NCBI GenBank assembly: GCA_946800325.1
Contig: OX326958.1
Coordinates: forward strand, 68,197,264 to 68,261,263
Direction of reading: 5' to 3'
Length of the DNA: 64,000 nt
Source of the DNA: Luzula sylvatica
Lineage: Eukaryota > Streptophyta > Magnoliopsida > Poales > Juncaceae
In this document: piece by piece, positions 48,801 through 62,132 of the stretch
How positions within the stretch are numbered: position 1 is the first letter of the stretch
How the letters are laid out: each line of letters starts with the position of its first letter
Position numbers and translations under genes: made by a program
Notes under the pieces: generated by a model
Databases searched by the model: none
Seen by the model: only the letters and a program-made list of their open reading frames with translations
Told to the model about the DNA's origin: nothing

Positions 48801-50372
48801 TAAAAATATGTTAAAATTGAAGTGTAACACAAGCAAAATACTCATTTTTTAGTCCGTACTCAAATTACCCCGTAATTGAAGACTAACACACACAAATTTC
48901 AAATTTTTCAAAAATTTCTTAAAAATGCAAAAACTGAAGTCTAACACCTTAAAAAAATTGAATTAAGATATTTTTAAAAACTATTCTAAAATTGAAGTGT
49001 AACATAAGGAAAATACTCAATTTTCATTCTGTACTCAAATTACTCCACAATTGAAGACTAACATACACAAATTTCAATTTTTTCAAAAATTTCTTAAAAA
49101 TGCAAAAATTGAAGTCTCACACCTTCGAAAAATTGAATTGAGATATTTTTTAAAAATATGTTAAAATGGAAGTGTAGCACAAGAAAAATACTCAATTTTT
49201 ATTCCGTATTCAAATTACTCCGTAATTGAAGACTAAGACACACAAATTTCAATTTTTTCAAATATTTCTTAAAAATACAAAAACCATAAGTCTAACTCCT
49301 TCAAAAAATTGAATTAAGATATTTTTTAAAAATATGTTAAAATTTAAGTGTAACACAAGCAAAATACTCAATTTTTATTCCATACTCAAATTTCTCAGTA
49401 ATTGAAGACTAACAAACACAAATTTCAAATTTTTCAAAAATTTCATAAAAATGCAAAAACTGAAGTCTAACACCTTAAAAAAATTGAATTAAGATATTTT
49501 TAAAAACTATTCTAAAATTGAAGTGTAACACAAGGAAAATACTTAATTTTCATTCCATACGAAATTACTCCGTAACTGAAGACTAACACACACAAATTTC
49601 AATTTTTTCAAAAATTTCTTAAAAATGCAAAAATTGATATCTAACACCTTCGAAAAATTGAATTGAGATATTTTTTAAAAATATGTTAAAATTGAAGTGT
49701 AGCACAAGAAAAATAATCAATTTTTATTCCGTACTCAAATTACTCCGTAATTGAAGACTAAGCCACACAAATTTCAATTTTTTCAAAAATTTCTTAAAAA
49801 TCCAAAAATTGAAGTCTAACACCTTCGAAAAATTGAATTAAGATATTTATTAAAAATATGTTAAAATTGAAGTGTAACACAAGCAAAATACTCAATTTTT
49901 ATTCCGTTCTCAAATTACTCCGTAATTGAAGACTAACACACACAAATTTCAATTTTTTCAAAAATTTCTTAAAAATGCAAAAATTGAAGTCTAACACCTT
50001 CGAAAAATTGAATTGAGATATTTTTTAAAAATATGTTAAAATTGAAGTGTAGCACAAGAAAAATACTCAATTTTTATTCCGTACTCAAATTACTCCGTAA
50101 TTGAAGACTAAGACACACAAATTTCAATTTTTTCAAAAATTTCTTAAAAATACAAAAACCGTAAGTCGAACTCATTAAAAAAATTGAATTAAGATATTTT
50201 TTAAAAATAGGTTATAATTGAAGTGTAACACAACCAAAATACTCAATTTTTATTCCGTACTCAAATTACTCCGTAATTGAAGACTAACACACACAAATTT
50301 CAATTTTTTCAAATATTTCTTAAAAATGCAAAAATTGAAGTCTAACACCTTAAAAAAATTGAATTAAGATAT

Positions 50373-50381
50373 TTTTAAAAA
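50373..50381. repeat. MITE target-site duplication (left), TTTTAAAAA
   Basis: This word is identical to 50,766-50,774. Because the site is T-then-A, the exact boundary is ambiguous: 9 bp with GGCC ends, or 7 bp with AGGCC ends. One copy removed restores the satellite sequence seen at 52,691. Confidence 0.75.
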
Positions 50382-50765
50382 GGCCAAATTTCATATGTAC
50401 CCTTACAAAACCCCATAATTTCACGTATACCCCTGCAAAACGTGAAATATCATGAATACCCCTAGAAAACTACTAAAATTTTATGGATACCCTTTTATTA
50501 GATTTCGGTTAGCTATTCGTTAAGATTATCACTAATTTTTGCTTTTCCGATTGTACTCCCTATGTAAATATGGAATAATATTTATGTTGGAAAAATCGAA
50601 AAAGCACCAATTAGCGGTAATCTTAGGGAATAGTTAACCGAAATCTAACAAAAAGGGCATATGTGAAATTTTAGTAGTTTTGTAGGGGTATTCATGATAT
50701 TTCACGTTTTACAGGGGTATACGTGAAATTGTGGGGTTTTGTAGGGGTACATATGAAATTTGGCC
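50382..50765. mobile_element. 384-bp fold-back MITE inserted in the satellite
   Basis: Two arms of about 171 bp (50,382-50,552 and 50,594-50,765) are imperfect reverse complements around a ~41-bp centre, so the element can fold almost entirely into one hairpin. The ends read GGCCAAATTTCATATGTACC inward from both sides. Inside each arm TACCCCT(A/G)CAAAAC-like words repeat three times about 35 bp apart. There is no ORF. A 9-bp duplication with long inverted repeats suits a Mutator-type (MULE) derivative. With 7 bp the class is less clear. Composition differs sharply from the satellite on both sides. Confidence 0.88.
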
Positions 50766-50774
50766 TTTTAAAAA
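50766..50774. repeat. MITE target-site duplication (right), TTTTAAAAA
   Basis: This is the exact repeat of 50,373-50,381. Satellite sequence (AAATGTTATAATTGAAG) resumes directly after it, in phase with the interrupted monomer. Confidence 0.75.
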
Positions 50775-53550
50775 AAATGTTATAATTGAAGTGTAACACA
50801 AGCAAAATACTTAATTTTTATTCCGTACTCAAATTACTCCGTAATTGAAGACTAACACACACAAATTTCAATTTTTTAAAAAAATTGTTAAAATTACAAA
50901 AACCGTAAGTCTAACACCTACAAAAAATTGAATTGAGATATTTTTTAAAAATATGTTAAAATTGAAGTGTAACACAAGCAAAATACTCCATTTTTATTCC
51001 GTACTCAAATTACTCCGTAATTGGAGACTAAGACACACAAATTTCAATTTTTTCAAAAATTTCTTAAAAATGCAAAAACTGAAGTCTAACACCTTCAAAA
51101 AATTGAATTAATTTATTTTTTAAAAATATGTTAAAATTGAAGTGTAACACAAGCAAAATACTCATTTTTTAGTCCGTACTCAAATTACTCCGTAATTGAA
51201 GACTAACATACAAAAATTTCAAATTTTTCAAAAATTTCTTAAAAATGCAAAAACTGAAGTCTAACACCTTAAAAAAATTGAATTAAGATATTTTTAAAAA
51301 CTATTCTAAAATTGAATTGTAACATAAGGAAAATACTCAATTTTCATTCCGTACTCAAATTACTCCACAATTGAAGACTAACACACACAAATTTCAATTT
51401 TTTCAAAACATTCTTAAAAATGCAAAAATTAAAGTCTAACACCTTCGAAAAATTGAACTGAGATATTTTCTAAAAATATGTTAAAATGGAAGTGTAGCAC
51501 AAGAAAAATACTCAATTTTTATTCCGTATTCAAATTACTCCGTAATTGAAGACTAAGACACACAAATTTCAATTTTTTCAAAAATTTCTTAAAAATACAA
51601 AAACCGTAAGTCTAACTCCTTCAAAAAATTGAATTAAGATATTTTTTAAAAATATGTTAAAATTTAAGTGTAACACAAGCAAAATACTCAATTTTTATTC
51701 CGTACTCAAATTACTCCGTAATTGAAGACTAACAAACACAAATTTCAAATTTTTCAAAAATTTCTTAAAAATGCAAAAACTGAAGTCTAACACCTTAAAA
51801 AAATTGAATTAAGATATTTTTAAAAACTATTCTAAAATTGAAGTGTAACACAAGGAAAATACTCAATTTTCATTCCATACGAAATTACTCCGTAACTGAA
51901 GACTAACACACACAAATTTCAATTTTTTCAAAAATTTCTTAAAAATGCAAAAATTGATGTCTAACACCTTCGAAAAATTGAATTGAGATATTTTTTTAAA
52001 AATATGTTAAAATTGAAGTGTAGCACAAGAAAAATACTCAATTTTTATTCCGTACTCAAATTATTCCGTAATTGAAGACTAAGACACACAAATTTCAATT
52101 TTTTCAAAAATTTCTTAAAAATCCAAAAATTGAAGTCTAACAACTTCGAAAAATTGAATTAAGATATTTATTAAAAATATGTTAAATTGAAGTGTAACAC
52201 AAGCAAAATACTCAATTTTTATTCCGTTCTAAAATTACTCCGTAATTGAAGACTAACACACACAAATTTCAATTTTTTCAAAAATTTCTTAAAATGCAAA
52301 AATTGAAGTCTAACACCTTCGAAAAATTGAATTGAGATATTTTTTAAAAATATGTTAAAATTGAAGTGTAGCACAAGAAAAATACTCAATTTTTATTCCG
52401 TACTCAAATTACTCCGTAATTGAAGACTAAGACACACAAATTTCAATTTTTTCAAAAATTTCTTAGAAATAAAAAAACCGTAAGTCTAACTCATTAAAAA
52501 AATTGAATTAAGATATTTTTTAAAAATATGTTATAATTGAAGTGTAACACAACCAAAATACTCAATTTTTATTCCGTACTCAAATTACTCCGTAATTGAA
52601 GACTAACACACACAAATTTCAATTTTTTCAAAAATTTCTTAAAAATGCAAAAATTGAAGTCTAACACCTTAAAAAAATTGAATTAAGATATTTTTAAAAA
52701 AAATGTTATAATTGAAGTGTAACACAAGCAAAATACTTAATTTTTATTCCGTACTCAAATTACTCCGTAATTGAAGACTAAAACACACAAATTTCAATTT
52801 TTTAAAAAATTTGTTAAAAATGCAAAAATCGAAGTATAACACCTTAAAAAAATTGAATTAAGATATTTTTTAAAAATATATTAAAATTGAAGTGTAACAC
52901 AAGCAAAATAATGCATTTTTATTACGTACTCAAATTAGTCCGTAATTGAAGACTAACACACACAAATTTCAATTTTTTCAAAAATTTCTTAAAAATGCAA
53001 AAACTTAAGTCTAACACCTTCAAAAAATTGAATTATGTTATTTTTTAAAAATGTGTTAAAATTGAAGTGTAACACAAGGAAAATACTCATTTTTTAGTCC
53101 GTACACAAATTACTCCGTAATTGAAGACTAACACACACAAATTTCAATTTTTTCAAAAATTTCTTAAAAATGCAAAAACTGAGGTCTAACACCTTAAAAA
53201 ATTGAATTAAGATATTTTTAAAAACTATTCTAAAATTGAAGTGTGACACAAGGAAAATACTCAATTTTCATTCCGTACTCAAATTACTCCGTAATTGAAG
53301 ACTAACACACACAAATTTCAATTTTTTCAAAAATTTCTTAAAAATGCAAAAATTGAAGTCTAACACCTTAAAAAAATTGAATTAAGATATTTTTAAAAAA
53401 AATGTTATAATTGAAGTGTAACACAAGCAAAATACTTAATTTTTATTCCGTACTCAAATTACTCCGTAATTGAAGACTAACACACACAAATTTCAATTTT
53501 TTATAAAATTTGTTAAAAATGCAAAAATCGAAGTATAACACCTTAAAAAA

Positions 53551-55420
53551 ATTTAATTAAGATATTTTTTAAAAATATATTAAAATTGAAGTGTAACACA
53601 AGCAAAATAATGCATTTTTATTATGTACTCAAATTAGTCCGTAATTGAAGACTAACACACACAAATATCAATTTTTTCAAAAATTTCTTAAAAATGCAAA
53701 AAACTGAAGTCTAACACCTTCAAAAAATTGAATTAAGTTATTTTTTAAAAATGTGTTAAAATTGAAGTTACACACAAGGAAAATACTCATTTTTTAGTCC
53801 GTACTCAAATTACTCCGTAATTGAAGACTAACACACACAAATTTCAAATTTTTCAAAAATTTCTTAAAAATGCAAAAACTGAAGTCTAACACCTTAAAAA
53901 AATTGAATTAAGATATTTTTAAAAACTATTCTAAAATTGAAGTGTAACATAAGGAAAATACTCAATTTTCATTCCGTACTCAAATTACTCCACAATTGAA
54001 GACTAACACACACAAATTTCAATTTTTTCAAAAATTTCTTAAAAATGCAAAAATTGAAGTCTAACACCTTCGAAAAATTGAATTGAGATATTTTTTAAAA
54101 ATATGTTAAAATGGAAGTGTAGCACAAGAAAAATACTCAATTTTTATTCCGTATTCAAATTACTCCGTAAATGAAGACTAAGACACACAAATTTCAAATT
54201 TTTCAAATTTTTTTTAAAAATTCAAAAACCGTAAGTCTAACTCCTTCAAAAAATTGAATTAAGATATTTTTTAAAAATACGTTAAAATTTAAATGTAACA
54301 CAAGCAAAATACTCAATTTTTATTCCGTACTCACATTACTCCGTAATTGAAGACTAACAAACACAAATTTCAAATTTTTCAAAAATTTCTTAAAAATGCA
54401 AAAACTGAAGTCTAACACCTTAAAAAAATTGAATTAAGATATTTTTAAAAACTATTCTAAAATTGAAGTGTAACACAAGGAAAATACTCAATTTTCATTC
54501 CATACGAAATTACTCCGTAACTGAAGACTAACACACACAAATTTCAATTTTTTCAAAAATTTCTTAAAAATGCAAAAATTGATGTCTAACACCTTCGAAA
54601 AATTGAATTGAGATATTTTTTAAAAATATGTTAAAATTGAAGTGTAGCACAAGAAAAATACTCAATTTTTATTCCGTACTCAAATTACTCCGTAATTGAA
54701 GACTAAGACACACAAATTTCAATTTTTTCAAAAATTTCTTAAAAATCCAAAAATTGAAGTCTAACACCTTCGAAAAATTGAATTAAGATATTTATTAAAA
54801 ATATGTTAAAATTGAAGTGTAACACAAGCAAAATACTCAATTTTTATTCCGTTCTAAAATAACTCCGTAATTGAAGACTAACACACACAAATTTCAATTT
54901 TTTCAAAAATTTCTTAAAATGCAAAAATTGAAGTCTAACACCTTCGAAAAATTGAATTGAGATATTTTTTAAAAATATGTTAAAATTGAAGTGTAGCACA
55001 AGAAAAATACCCAATTTTTATTCCGTACTCAAATTACTCCGTAATTGAAGACTAAGACACACAAATTTCAATTTTTTCAAAAATTTCTTAGAAATAAAAA
55101 AACCGTAAGTCTAACTCATTGAAAAAATTGAATTAAGATATTTTTTAAAAATATGTTATAATTGAAGTGTAACACAACCAAAATACTCAATTTTTATTCC
55201 GTACTCAAATTACTCCGTAATTGAAGACTAACACACACAAATTTCAATTTTTTCAAAAATTTCTTAAAAATGCAAAAATTGAAGTCTAACACCTTAAAAA
55301 AATTGAATTAAGATATTTTAAAAAAAAATGTTATAATTGAAGTGTAACACAAGCAAAATACTTAATTTTTATTCCGTACTCAAATTACTCCGTAATTGAA
55401 GACTAACACACACAAATTTC
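53551..55420 (+). repeat. Long satellite block, copy 1 of an 8,582-bp-spaced duplication
   Basis: This block matches 62,133-64,000 with constant offset 8,582, for example ATTTAATTAAGAT at 53,551 and 62,133, and CAAATTACTCCGTAATTG at 55,381 and 63,963. Only a handful of single-base differences were noticed over about 1.87 kb, and no net indel. Confidence 0.9.
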
Positions 55421-55954
55421 ATGTTTTTAAAAAATTTGTTAAAAATGCAAAAATCGAAGTATAACACCTTAAAAAAATTGAATTAAGATATTTTTTAAAA
55501 ATATATTAAAATTGAAGTGTAACACAAGCAAAATAATGCATTTTTATTACGTACTCAAATTAGTCCGTAATTGAAGACTAACACACACAAATTTCAATTT
55601 TTTAAAAAATTTCTTAAAAATGCAAAAACTTAAGTCTAACACCTTCAAAAAATTGAATTATGTTATTTTTTAAAAATGTGTTAAAATTGAAGTGTAACAC
55701 AAGGAAAATACTCATTTTTTAGTCCGTACTCAAATTACTCCGTAATTGAAGACTAACACACACAAATTTCAATTTTTTCAAAAATTTCTTAAAAATGCAA
55801 AAACTAAGTTCTATCACCTTAAAAAATTGAATTAAGATATTTTTAAAAACTATTCTAAAATTGAAGTGTGACACAAGGAAAATACTCAATTTTCATTCCG
55901 TACTCAAATTACTCCGTAATTGAAGACTAACACACACAAATTTCAAAATTTTCA

Positions 55955-55990
55955 AAAATTTCAGTTTTTTTTAAAATGTCTTAAAAATGC
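55955..55990 (+). other. Recombinant satellite junction
   Basis: A monomer of the ordinary type (CAAATTTCAAAATTTTC) runs on into a second copy of its own T-rich section (TTTCAGTTTTTTTTAAAATG), making it about 30 bp too long. Sequence to the right matches the rare variant found again at about 60,000. It looks like an unequal-exchange breakpoint. Confidence 0.6.
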
Positions 55991-56357
55991 AAAAACTGTA
56001 GTGTAACACCTTCAAAACATTGTATTAAGATATTTTTTAAAAATATGGAAAAATGTTAGTGCAACACAAGCAAAATACTCCATTTTTATTCCGTACTCAA
56101 ATTACTCGGTAATTGAAGACTAACACTCACAAATTTCAATTTTTTCTAAAATTTCTTAAAAATGCAAAAACTGAAGTGTAACACCTTCAAAAAATCGAGT
56201 TAAGATATTTTTTAAAAATATGTCAAAATTTAAGTGTAACACAATCAAAATACTCAATTTTTATTCCGTACACAAATTACTCCGTAATTGAAGACTAACA
56301 CACATAAATTTCAATTTTTAAAAACTTTTCTTAAAATTGCAAAAATCGAAGTATAAC

Positions 56358-59300
56358 TCCTTAAAAATATTGAATTAAGATATTGTTTAAAAATATGTTC
56401 AAATTGAAGTGTAACACAAGGAAAATACTCATTTTTTAGTACGAACTCAAATTACTCCGTAATTGAAGACTAAGACACACAAATTTCAATTTTTTCAAAA
56501 ATTTCTTAAAAATGCAAAAATTGAAGTCTAACACCTTCGAAAAATTAAAATTAAGATATTTTTAAAAAATATGTTAAATTTGAAGTGTAACACAAGCAAA
56601 ATACTCCATTTTTAATCCGTACTCAAATTACTCCGTAATTGAAGACTAAGACACACAAATTTGAATTTTTTCAAACATTTCTTAAAAATACAAAAACCGT
56701 AAGTCTAACACCTACAAAAAATTGAATTGAGATATTTATTAAAACTATGTTAAAATTGAAGTGTAACACAAGCAAAATACTCCATTTTTATTCCGTACTC
56801 AAATTACTCCGTAATTGAAGACTAAGACACACAAATTTCAATTTTTTCAAAAATTTCTTAAAAATGCAAAAATTGAAGTCTAACACCTTCGAAAAATTAA
56901 AATTAAGATATTTTTAAAAAATATGTTAAATTTGAAGTGTAACACAAGCAAAATACTCAATTTTTAATCCGTACTCAAATTACTCCGTAATTGAAGACTA
57001 AGACACACAAATTTGAATTTTTTCAAACATTTCTTAAAAATACAAAAACCGTAAGTCTAACACCTACAAAAAATTGAATTGAGATATTTTTTAAAACTAT
57101 GTTAAAATTGATGTGTAACACAAGCAAAATACTCCATTTTTATTCCGTACTCAAATTACTCCGTAATTGAAGACTAAGACACACAAATTTCAATTTTTTC
57201 AAAAATTTCTTAAAAATGCAAAAACTGAAGTCTAACACCTTCAAAAAATTGAATTAATTTATTTTTTAAAAATATGTTAAAATTGAAGTGTAACACAAGC
57301 AAAATACTCATTTTTTAGTCCGTACTCAAATTACTCCGTAATTGAAGACTAACACACACAAATTTCAAAATTTTCAAAAATTTCTTAAAAATGCAAAAAC
57401 TGAAGTCTAACACCTTAAAAATATTGAATTAAGATATTTTTTAAAAATATGTTCAAATTGAAGTGTAACATAAGGAAAATACTCATTTTTTAGTACGAAC
57501 TCAAATTACTCCGTAATTGAAGACTAAGACACACAAATTTCAATTTTTTCAAAAATTTCTTAAAAATGCAAAAATTGAAGTCTAACACCTTCGAAAAATT
57601 AAAATTAAGATATTTTTAAAAAATATGTTAAATTTGAAGTGTAACACAAGCAAAATACTCAATTTTTAATCCGTACTCAAATTACTCCGTAATTGAAGAC
57701 TAAGACACACAAATTTGAATTTTTTCAAACATTTCTTAAAAATACAAAAACCGTAAGTCTAACACCTACAAAAAATTGAATTGAGATATTTATTAAAACT
57801 ATGTTAAAATTGAAGTGTAACACAAGCAAAATACTCCATTTTTATTCCGTACTCAAATTACTCCGTAATTGAAGACTAAGACACACAAATTTCAATTTTT
57901 TCAAAAATTTCTTAAAAATGCAAAAATTGAAGTCTAACACCTTCGAAAAATTAAAATTAAGATATTTTTAAAAAATATGTTAAATTTGAAGTGTAACACA
58001 AGCAAAATACTCAATTTTTAATCCGTACTCAAATTACTCCGTAATTGAAGACTAAGACACACAAATTTGAATTTTTTCAAACATTTCTTAAAAATACAAA
58101 AACCGTAAGTCTAACACCTACAAAAAATTGAATTGAGATATTTTTTAAAACTATGTTAAAATTGATGTGTAACACAAGCAAAATACTCCATTTTTATTCC
58201 GTACTCAAATTACTCCGTAATTGAAGACTAAGACACACAAATTTCAATTTTTTCAAAAATTTCTTAAAAATGCAAAAACTGAAGTCTAACACCTTCAAAA
58301 AATTGAATTAATTTATTTTTTAAAAATATGTTAAAATTGAAGTGTAACACAAGCAAAATACTCATTTTTTAGTCCGTACTCAAATTACTCCGTAATTGAA
58401 GACTAACACACACAAATTTCAAAATTTTCAAAAATTTCTTAAAAATGCAAAAACTGAAGTCTAACACCTTAAAAATATTGAATTAAGATATTTTTTAAAA
58501 ATATGTTCAAATTGAAGTGTAACATAAGGAAAATACTCATTTTTTAGTACGAACTCAAATTACTCCGTAATTGAAGACTAAGACACACAAATTTCAATTT
58601 TTTCAAAAATTTCTTAAAAATGCAAAAATTGAAGTCTAACACCTTCGAAAAATTAAAATTAAGATATTTTTAAAAAATATGTTAAATTTGAAGTGTAACA
58701 CAAGCAAAATACTCAATTTTTAATCCGTACTCAAATTACTCCGTAATTGAAGACTAAGACACACAAATTTGAATTTTTTCAAACATTTCTTAAAAATACA
58801 AAAACCGTAAGTCTAACACCTACAAAAAATTGAATTGAGATATTTATTAAAACTATGTTAAAATTGAAGTGTAACACAAGCAAAATACTCCATTTTTATT
58901 CCGTACTCAAATTACTCCGTAATTGAAGACTAAGACACACAAATTTCAATTTTTTCAAAAATTTCTTAAAAATGCAAAAATTGAAGTCTAACACCTTCGA
59001 AAAATTAAAATTAAGATATTTTTAAAAAATATGTTAAATTTGAAGTGTAACACAAGCAAAATACTCAATTTTTAATCCGTACTCAAATTACTCCGTAATT
59101 GAAGAGTAAGACACACAAATTTGAATTTTTTCAAACATTTCTTAAAAATACAAAAACCGTAAGTCTAACACCTACAAAAAATTGAATTGAGATATTTTTT
59201 AAAACTATGTTAAAATTGATGTGTAACACAAGCAAAATACTCCATTTTTATTCCGTACTCAAATTACTCCGTAATTGAAGACTAAGACACACAAATTTCA

Positions 59301-59449
59301 ATTTTTTCAAAAATTTCTTAAAAATGCAAAAACTGAAGTCTAACACCTTCAAAAAATTGAATTAATTTATTTTTTAAAAATATGTTAAAATTGAAGTGTA
59401 ACACAAGCAAAATACTCATTTTTTAGTCCGTACTCAAATTACTCCACAA
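56358..59449 (+). repeat. 1,054-bp six-monomer higher-order repeat, about three copies
   Basis: Six monomer types repeat in fixed order: D (CCTTAAAAATATTG), A (TTCGAAAAATTAAAATT), B (AACCGTAAGTC...CACCTACAAAAAATTG), A, B', C (ATTGAATTAATTTATT). The D marker lies at 56,367, 57,421 and 58,475 and the A marker at 56,537, 57,591 and 58,645, always 1,054 apart. Units differ by only a few bases. The third unit breaks off near 59,449, where ACTCCACAATTGAAGAATAAC replaces the expected sequence. A partial A-B'-C block recurs at about 60,853-61,430. Confidence 0.93.
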
Positions 59450-62132
59450 TTGAAGAATAACACACACAAATTTCAATTTTTTCAAAAATTACTTTAAAAT
59501 GCAAAAATTTAAGTCTAACACCTTCGAAAAATTGAATTGAGATATTTTTTAAAAATATGTTAAAATTGATGTGTAGCACAAGAAAAATACTCCATTTTTA
59601 TTCCGTATTCAAATTACTCCGTAATTGAAGACTAAGACACACTAATTTGAATTTTTTCAAAATTTTTTTTAAAAATACAAAAACCGTAAGTCTAACTCCT
59701 TCAAAAATTGAATTAAGATATTTTTTAAAAATATGTTAAAATTTAAGTGTAACACAAGCAAAATAGTCAATTTTTATTCCATACTCAAATTACTCCGTAA
59801 TTGAAGACTAACACACACAAATTTCAATTTTTTCAAAAATTTATTAAAAATGCAAAAACTGAAATCTAATACCTTAAAAAAATTGAATTAAGATATTTTA
59901 TAAATATATTCTAGAATTGAAGTGTAACACAAGAAAAATACTAAATTTTGAAGTCCTCCTCAAAATACTCCATAATTAAAGACAAACGCACAGAAATTTC
60001 AGTTTTTTTTAAAATGTCTTAAAAATGCAAAAACTGAAGTGTAACACCTTCAAAAAATTGCATTAAGAAATTTTTTAAAAATATGGTAAAATGTAAGTGT
60101 AACACAAGCAAAATACTCCATTTTTATTCGGTACTCAAATTACTCCCCAATTGAAGACTAACACACACAAATTTCAATTTTTTCAAAAATTTCTTTAAAA
60201 TGCAAAAATTGATGTCTAACACCTGAAAAAAATTGAATTAAGATATTTTTTAAAAATATGTTATAATTGAAGTGTAACACAAGAAAAATACTTCATTTTT
60301 ATTCCGTACTCAAATTACTCCGTAATTGAAGACTGACACACACAAATTTCAATTTTTTAAAAAATTTGTTAAAACTACAAAAATCGAAGTATAACACCTT
60401 AACAAAATTGAATTAAGATATTTTTTAAAAATATATTAAAATTGAAGTGTAACACAAGCAAATAATGCATTTTTATTACGTACTCAAATTAGTCCGTAAT
60501 TGAAGACTAACACACACAAATTTCAATTTTTTCAAAAATTTCTTAAAAATGCAAAAACTGAGGTCTAACACCTTAAAAAATTGAATTAAGTTATTTTTTA
60601 AAAATATTCTAAAATTGAAGTGTGACACAAGGAAAATACTCAATTTTCATTCCGTACTCAAATTACTCCGTAATTGAAGACTAACACACACAAATTTAAA
60701 TTTTTTGAAAAATTTCTTAAAAATGCAAAAACTGAAGTGTAACACCTTCAAAAAAATTTATTAAGAAATTTTTCAAAAATATGTTAAAATTGAAGTGTAA
60801 CACAAGCAAAATACTCAATTTTTATTCCGAACTCAAATTACTCCGTAATTGAAGACTAAGACACACAAATTTCAATTTTTTCAAAAATTTCTTAAAAATG
60901 CAAAAATTGAAGTCTAACACCTTCGAAAAATTAAAATTAAGATATTTTTAAAAAATATGTTAAATTTGAAGTGTAACACAAGCAAAATACTCAATTTTTA
61001 ATCCGTACTCAAATTACTCCGTAATTGAAGACTAAGACACACAAATTTGAATTTTTTCAAACATTTCTTAAAAATACAAAAACCGTAAGTCTAACACCTA
61101 CAAAAAATTGAATTGAGATATTTTTTAAAACTATGTTAAAATTGAAGTGTAACACAAGCAAAATACTCCATTTTTATTCCGTACTCAAATTACTCCGTAA
61201 TTGAAGACTAAGACACACAAATTTTAATTTTTTCAAAAATTTCTTAAAAATGCAAAAACTGAAGTCTAACACCTTCAAAAAATTGAATTAATTTATTTTA
61301 TAAAAATATGTTAAAATTGAAGTGTAACACAAGCAAAATACTCATTTTTTAGTCCGTACTCAAATTACTCCGTAATTGAAGACTAACACACACAAATTTC
61401 AAAATTTTCAAAAAGTTCTTAAAAATGCAAAAACTGAAGTCTAACACCTTAAAAAAATTGAATTAAGATATTTTTAAAAACTATTCTAAAATTGAAGTGT
61501 AACATAAGGAAGATACTCAATTTTTATTCCGTACTCAAATTACTCCGTAATTGAATACTAACACACACAAATTTCAATTTTTTCAAAATTTTTTTAAAAA
61601 TGCAGAAATTGAAGTCTAACACCTTAAAAAAATTGAATTAAGATATTTTTTAAAAATATGTTATTATTGAAGTGTAACATAAGCAAAATACTCAATTTTT
61701 ATTCCGTACTCAAATTACTCCGTACTTGAAGACTAACACACACAAATTTCGATTTTTTAAAAAATTTCTTAAAAATGCAAAACCTGTAGTCTAACACCTT
61801 CAAAAAATTGAATTAAGATATTTTTTAAAAATATGTTAAAATTGAAGTGTAAAATAAGCAAAATAATCAATTTTTTTTCCGTACTCAAATTACTCCGTAA
61901 TTAAAGACTAAGACACACAAATTTCAATTTTTACAAACATTTCTTAAAAATGCAAAAATTTAAGTCTAACACCTTCGAAAAATTGAATTAAGATATTTTT
62001 GAAAAATATGTTAAAATTGAAGTGTAACACAAGAAAAATACTCAAATTTTATTCCGTACTTGAATTACTCCGTAATTGAAGACTAACACACACAAATTTC
62101 AATTTTTTCAAAAATTTCTTACAAATGCAAAA

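Larger units (their letters stand above)
38631..50372 (+). repeat. Satellite array, subfamily 2 (left part)
   Basis: From about 38.63 kb monomers switch to TTGAATTAAG, AAAATATGTTAAAATTG, CAATTTTTATTCCGTACTC and AAATTACTCC. Those boxes replace TTCAATTA, CATGTCGTACTC and AAAATACTCC. Monomer spacing is 175 bp (for example 49,571, 49,746, 49,921, 50,096). A mixed zone (38.7-43 kb, and some later monomers) still carries GAAGTCCTACTCAAAATAC types. The part right of 43 kb is rich in local duplications. Confidence 0.94.
48660..52750 (+). repeat. Tandem ~11-monomer higher-order units P and Q
   Basis: Variants at 48,781 (ATTGAATTAATTTATT), 48,936 and 50,372 recur at 51,101, 51,256 and 52,691, an offset of 2,319-2,320 bp. 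Removing the 393 bp added by the MITE and its duplication leaves about 1,927 bp, or eleven 175-bp monomers. Parts of unit Q recur about 2,625 bp further on (51,256 to 53,881), the third copy. Limits are approximate. Confidence 0.8.
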
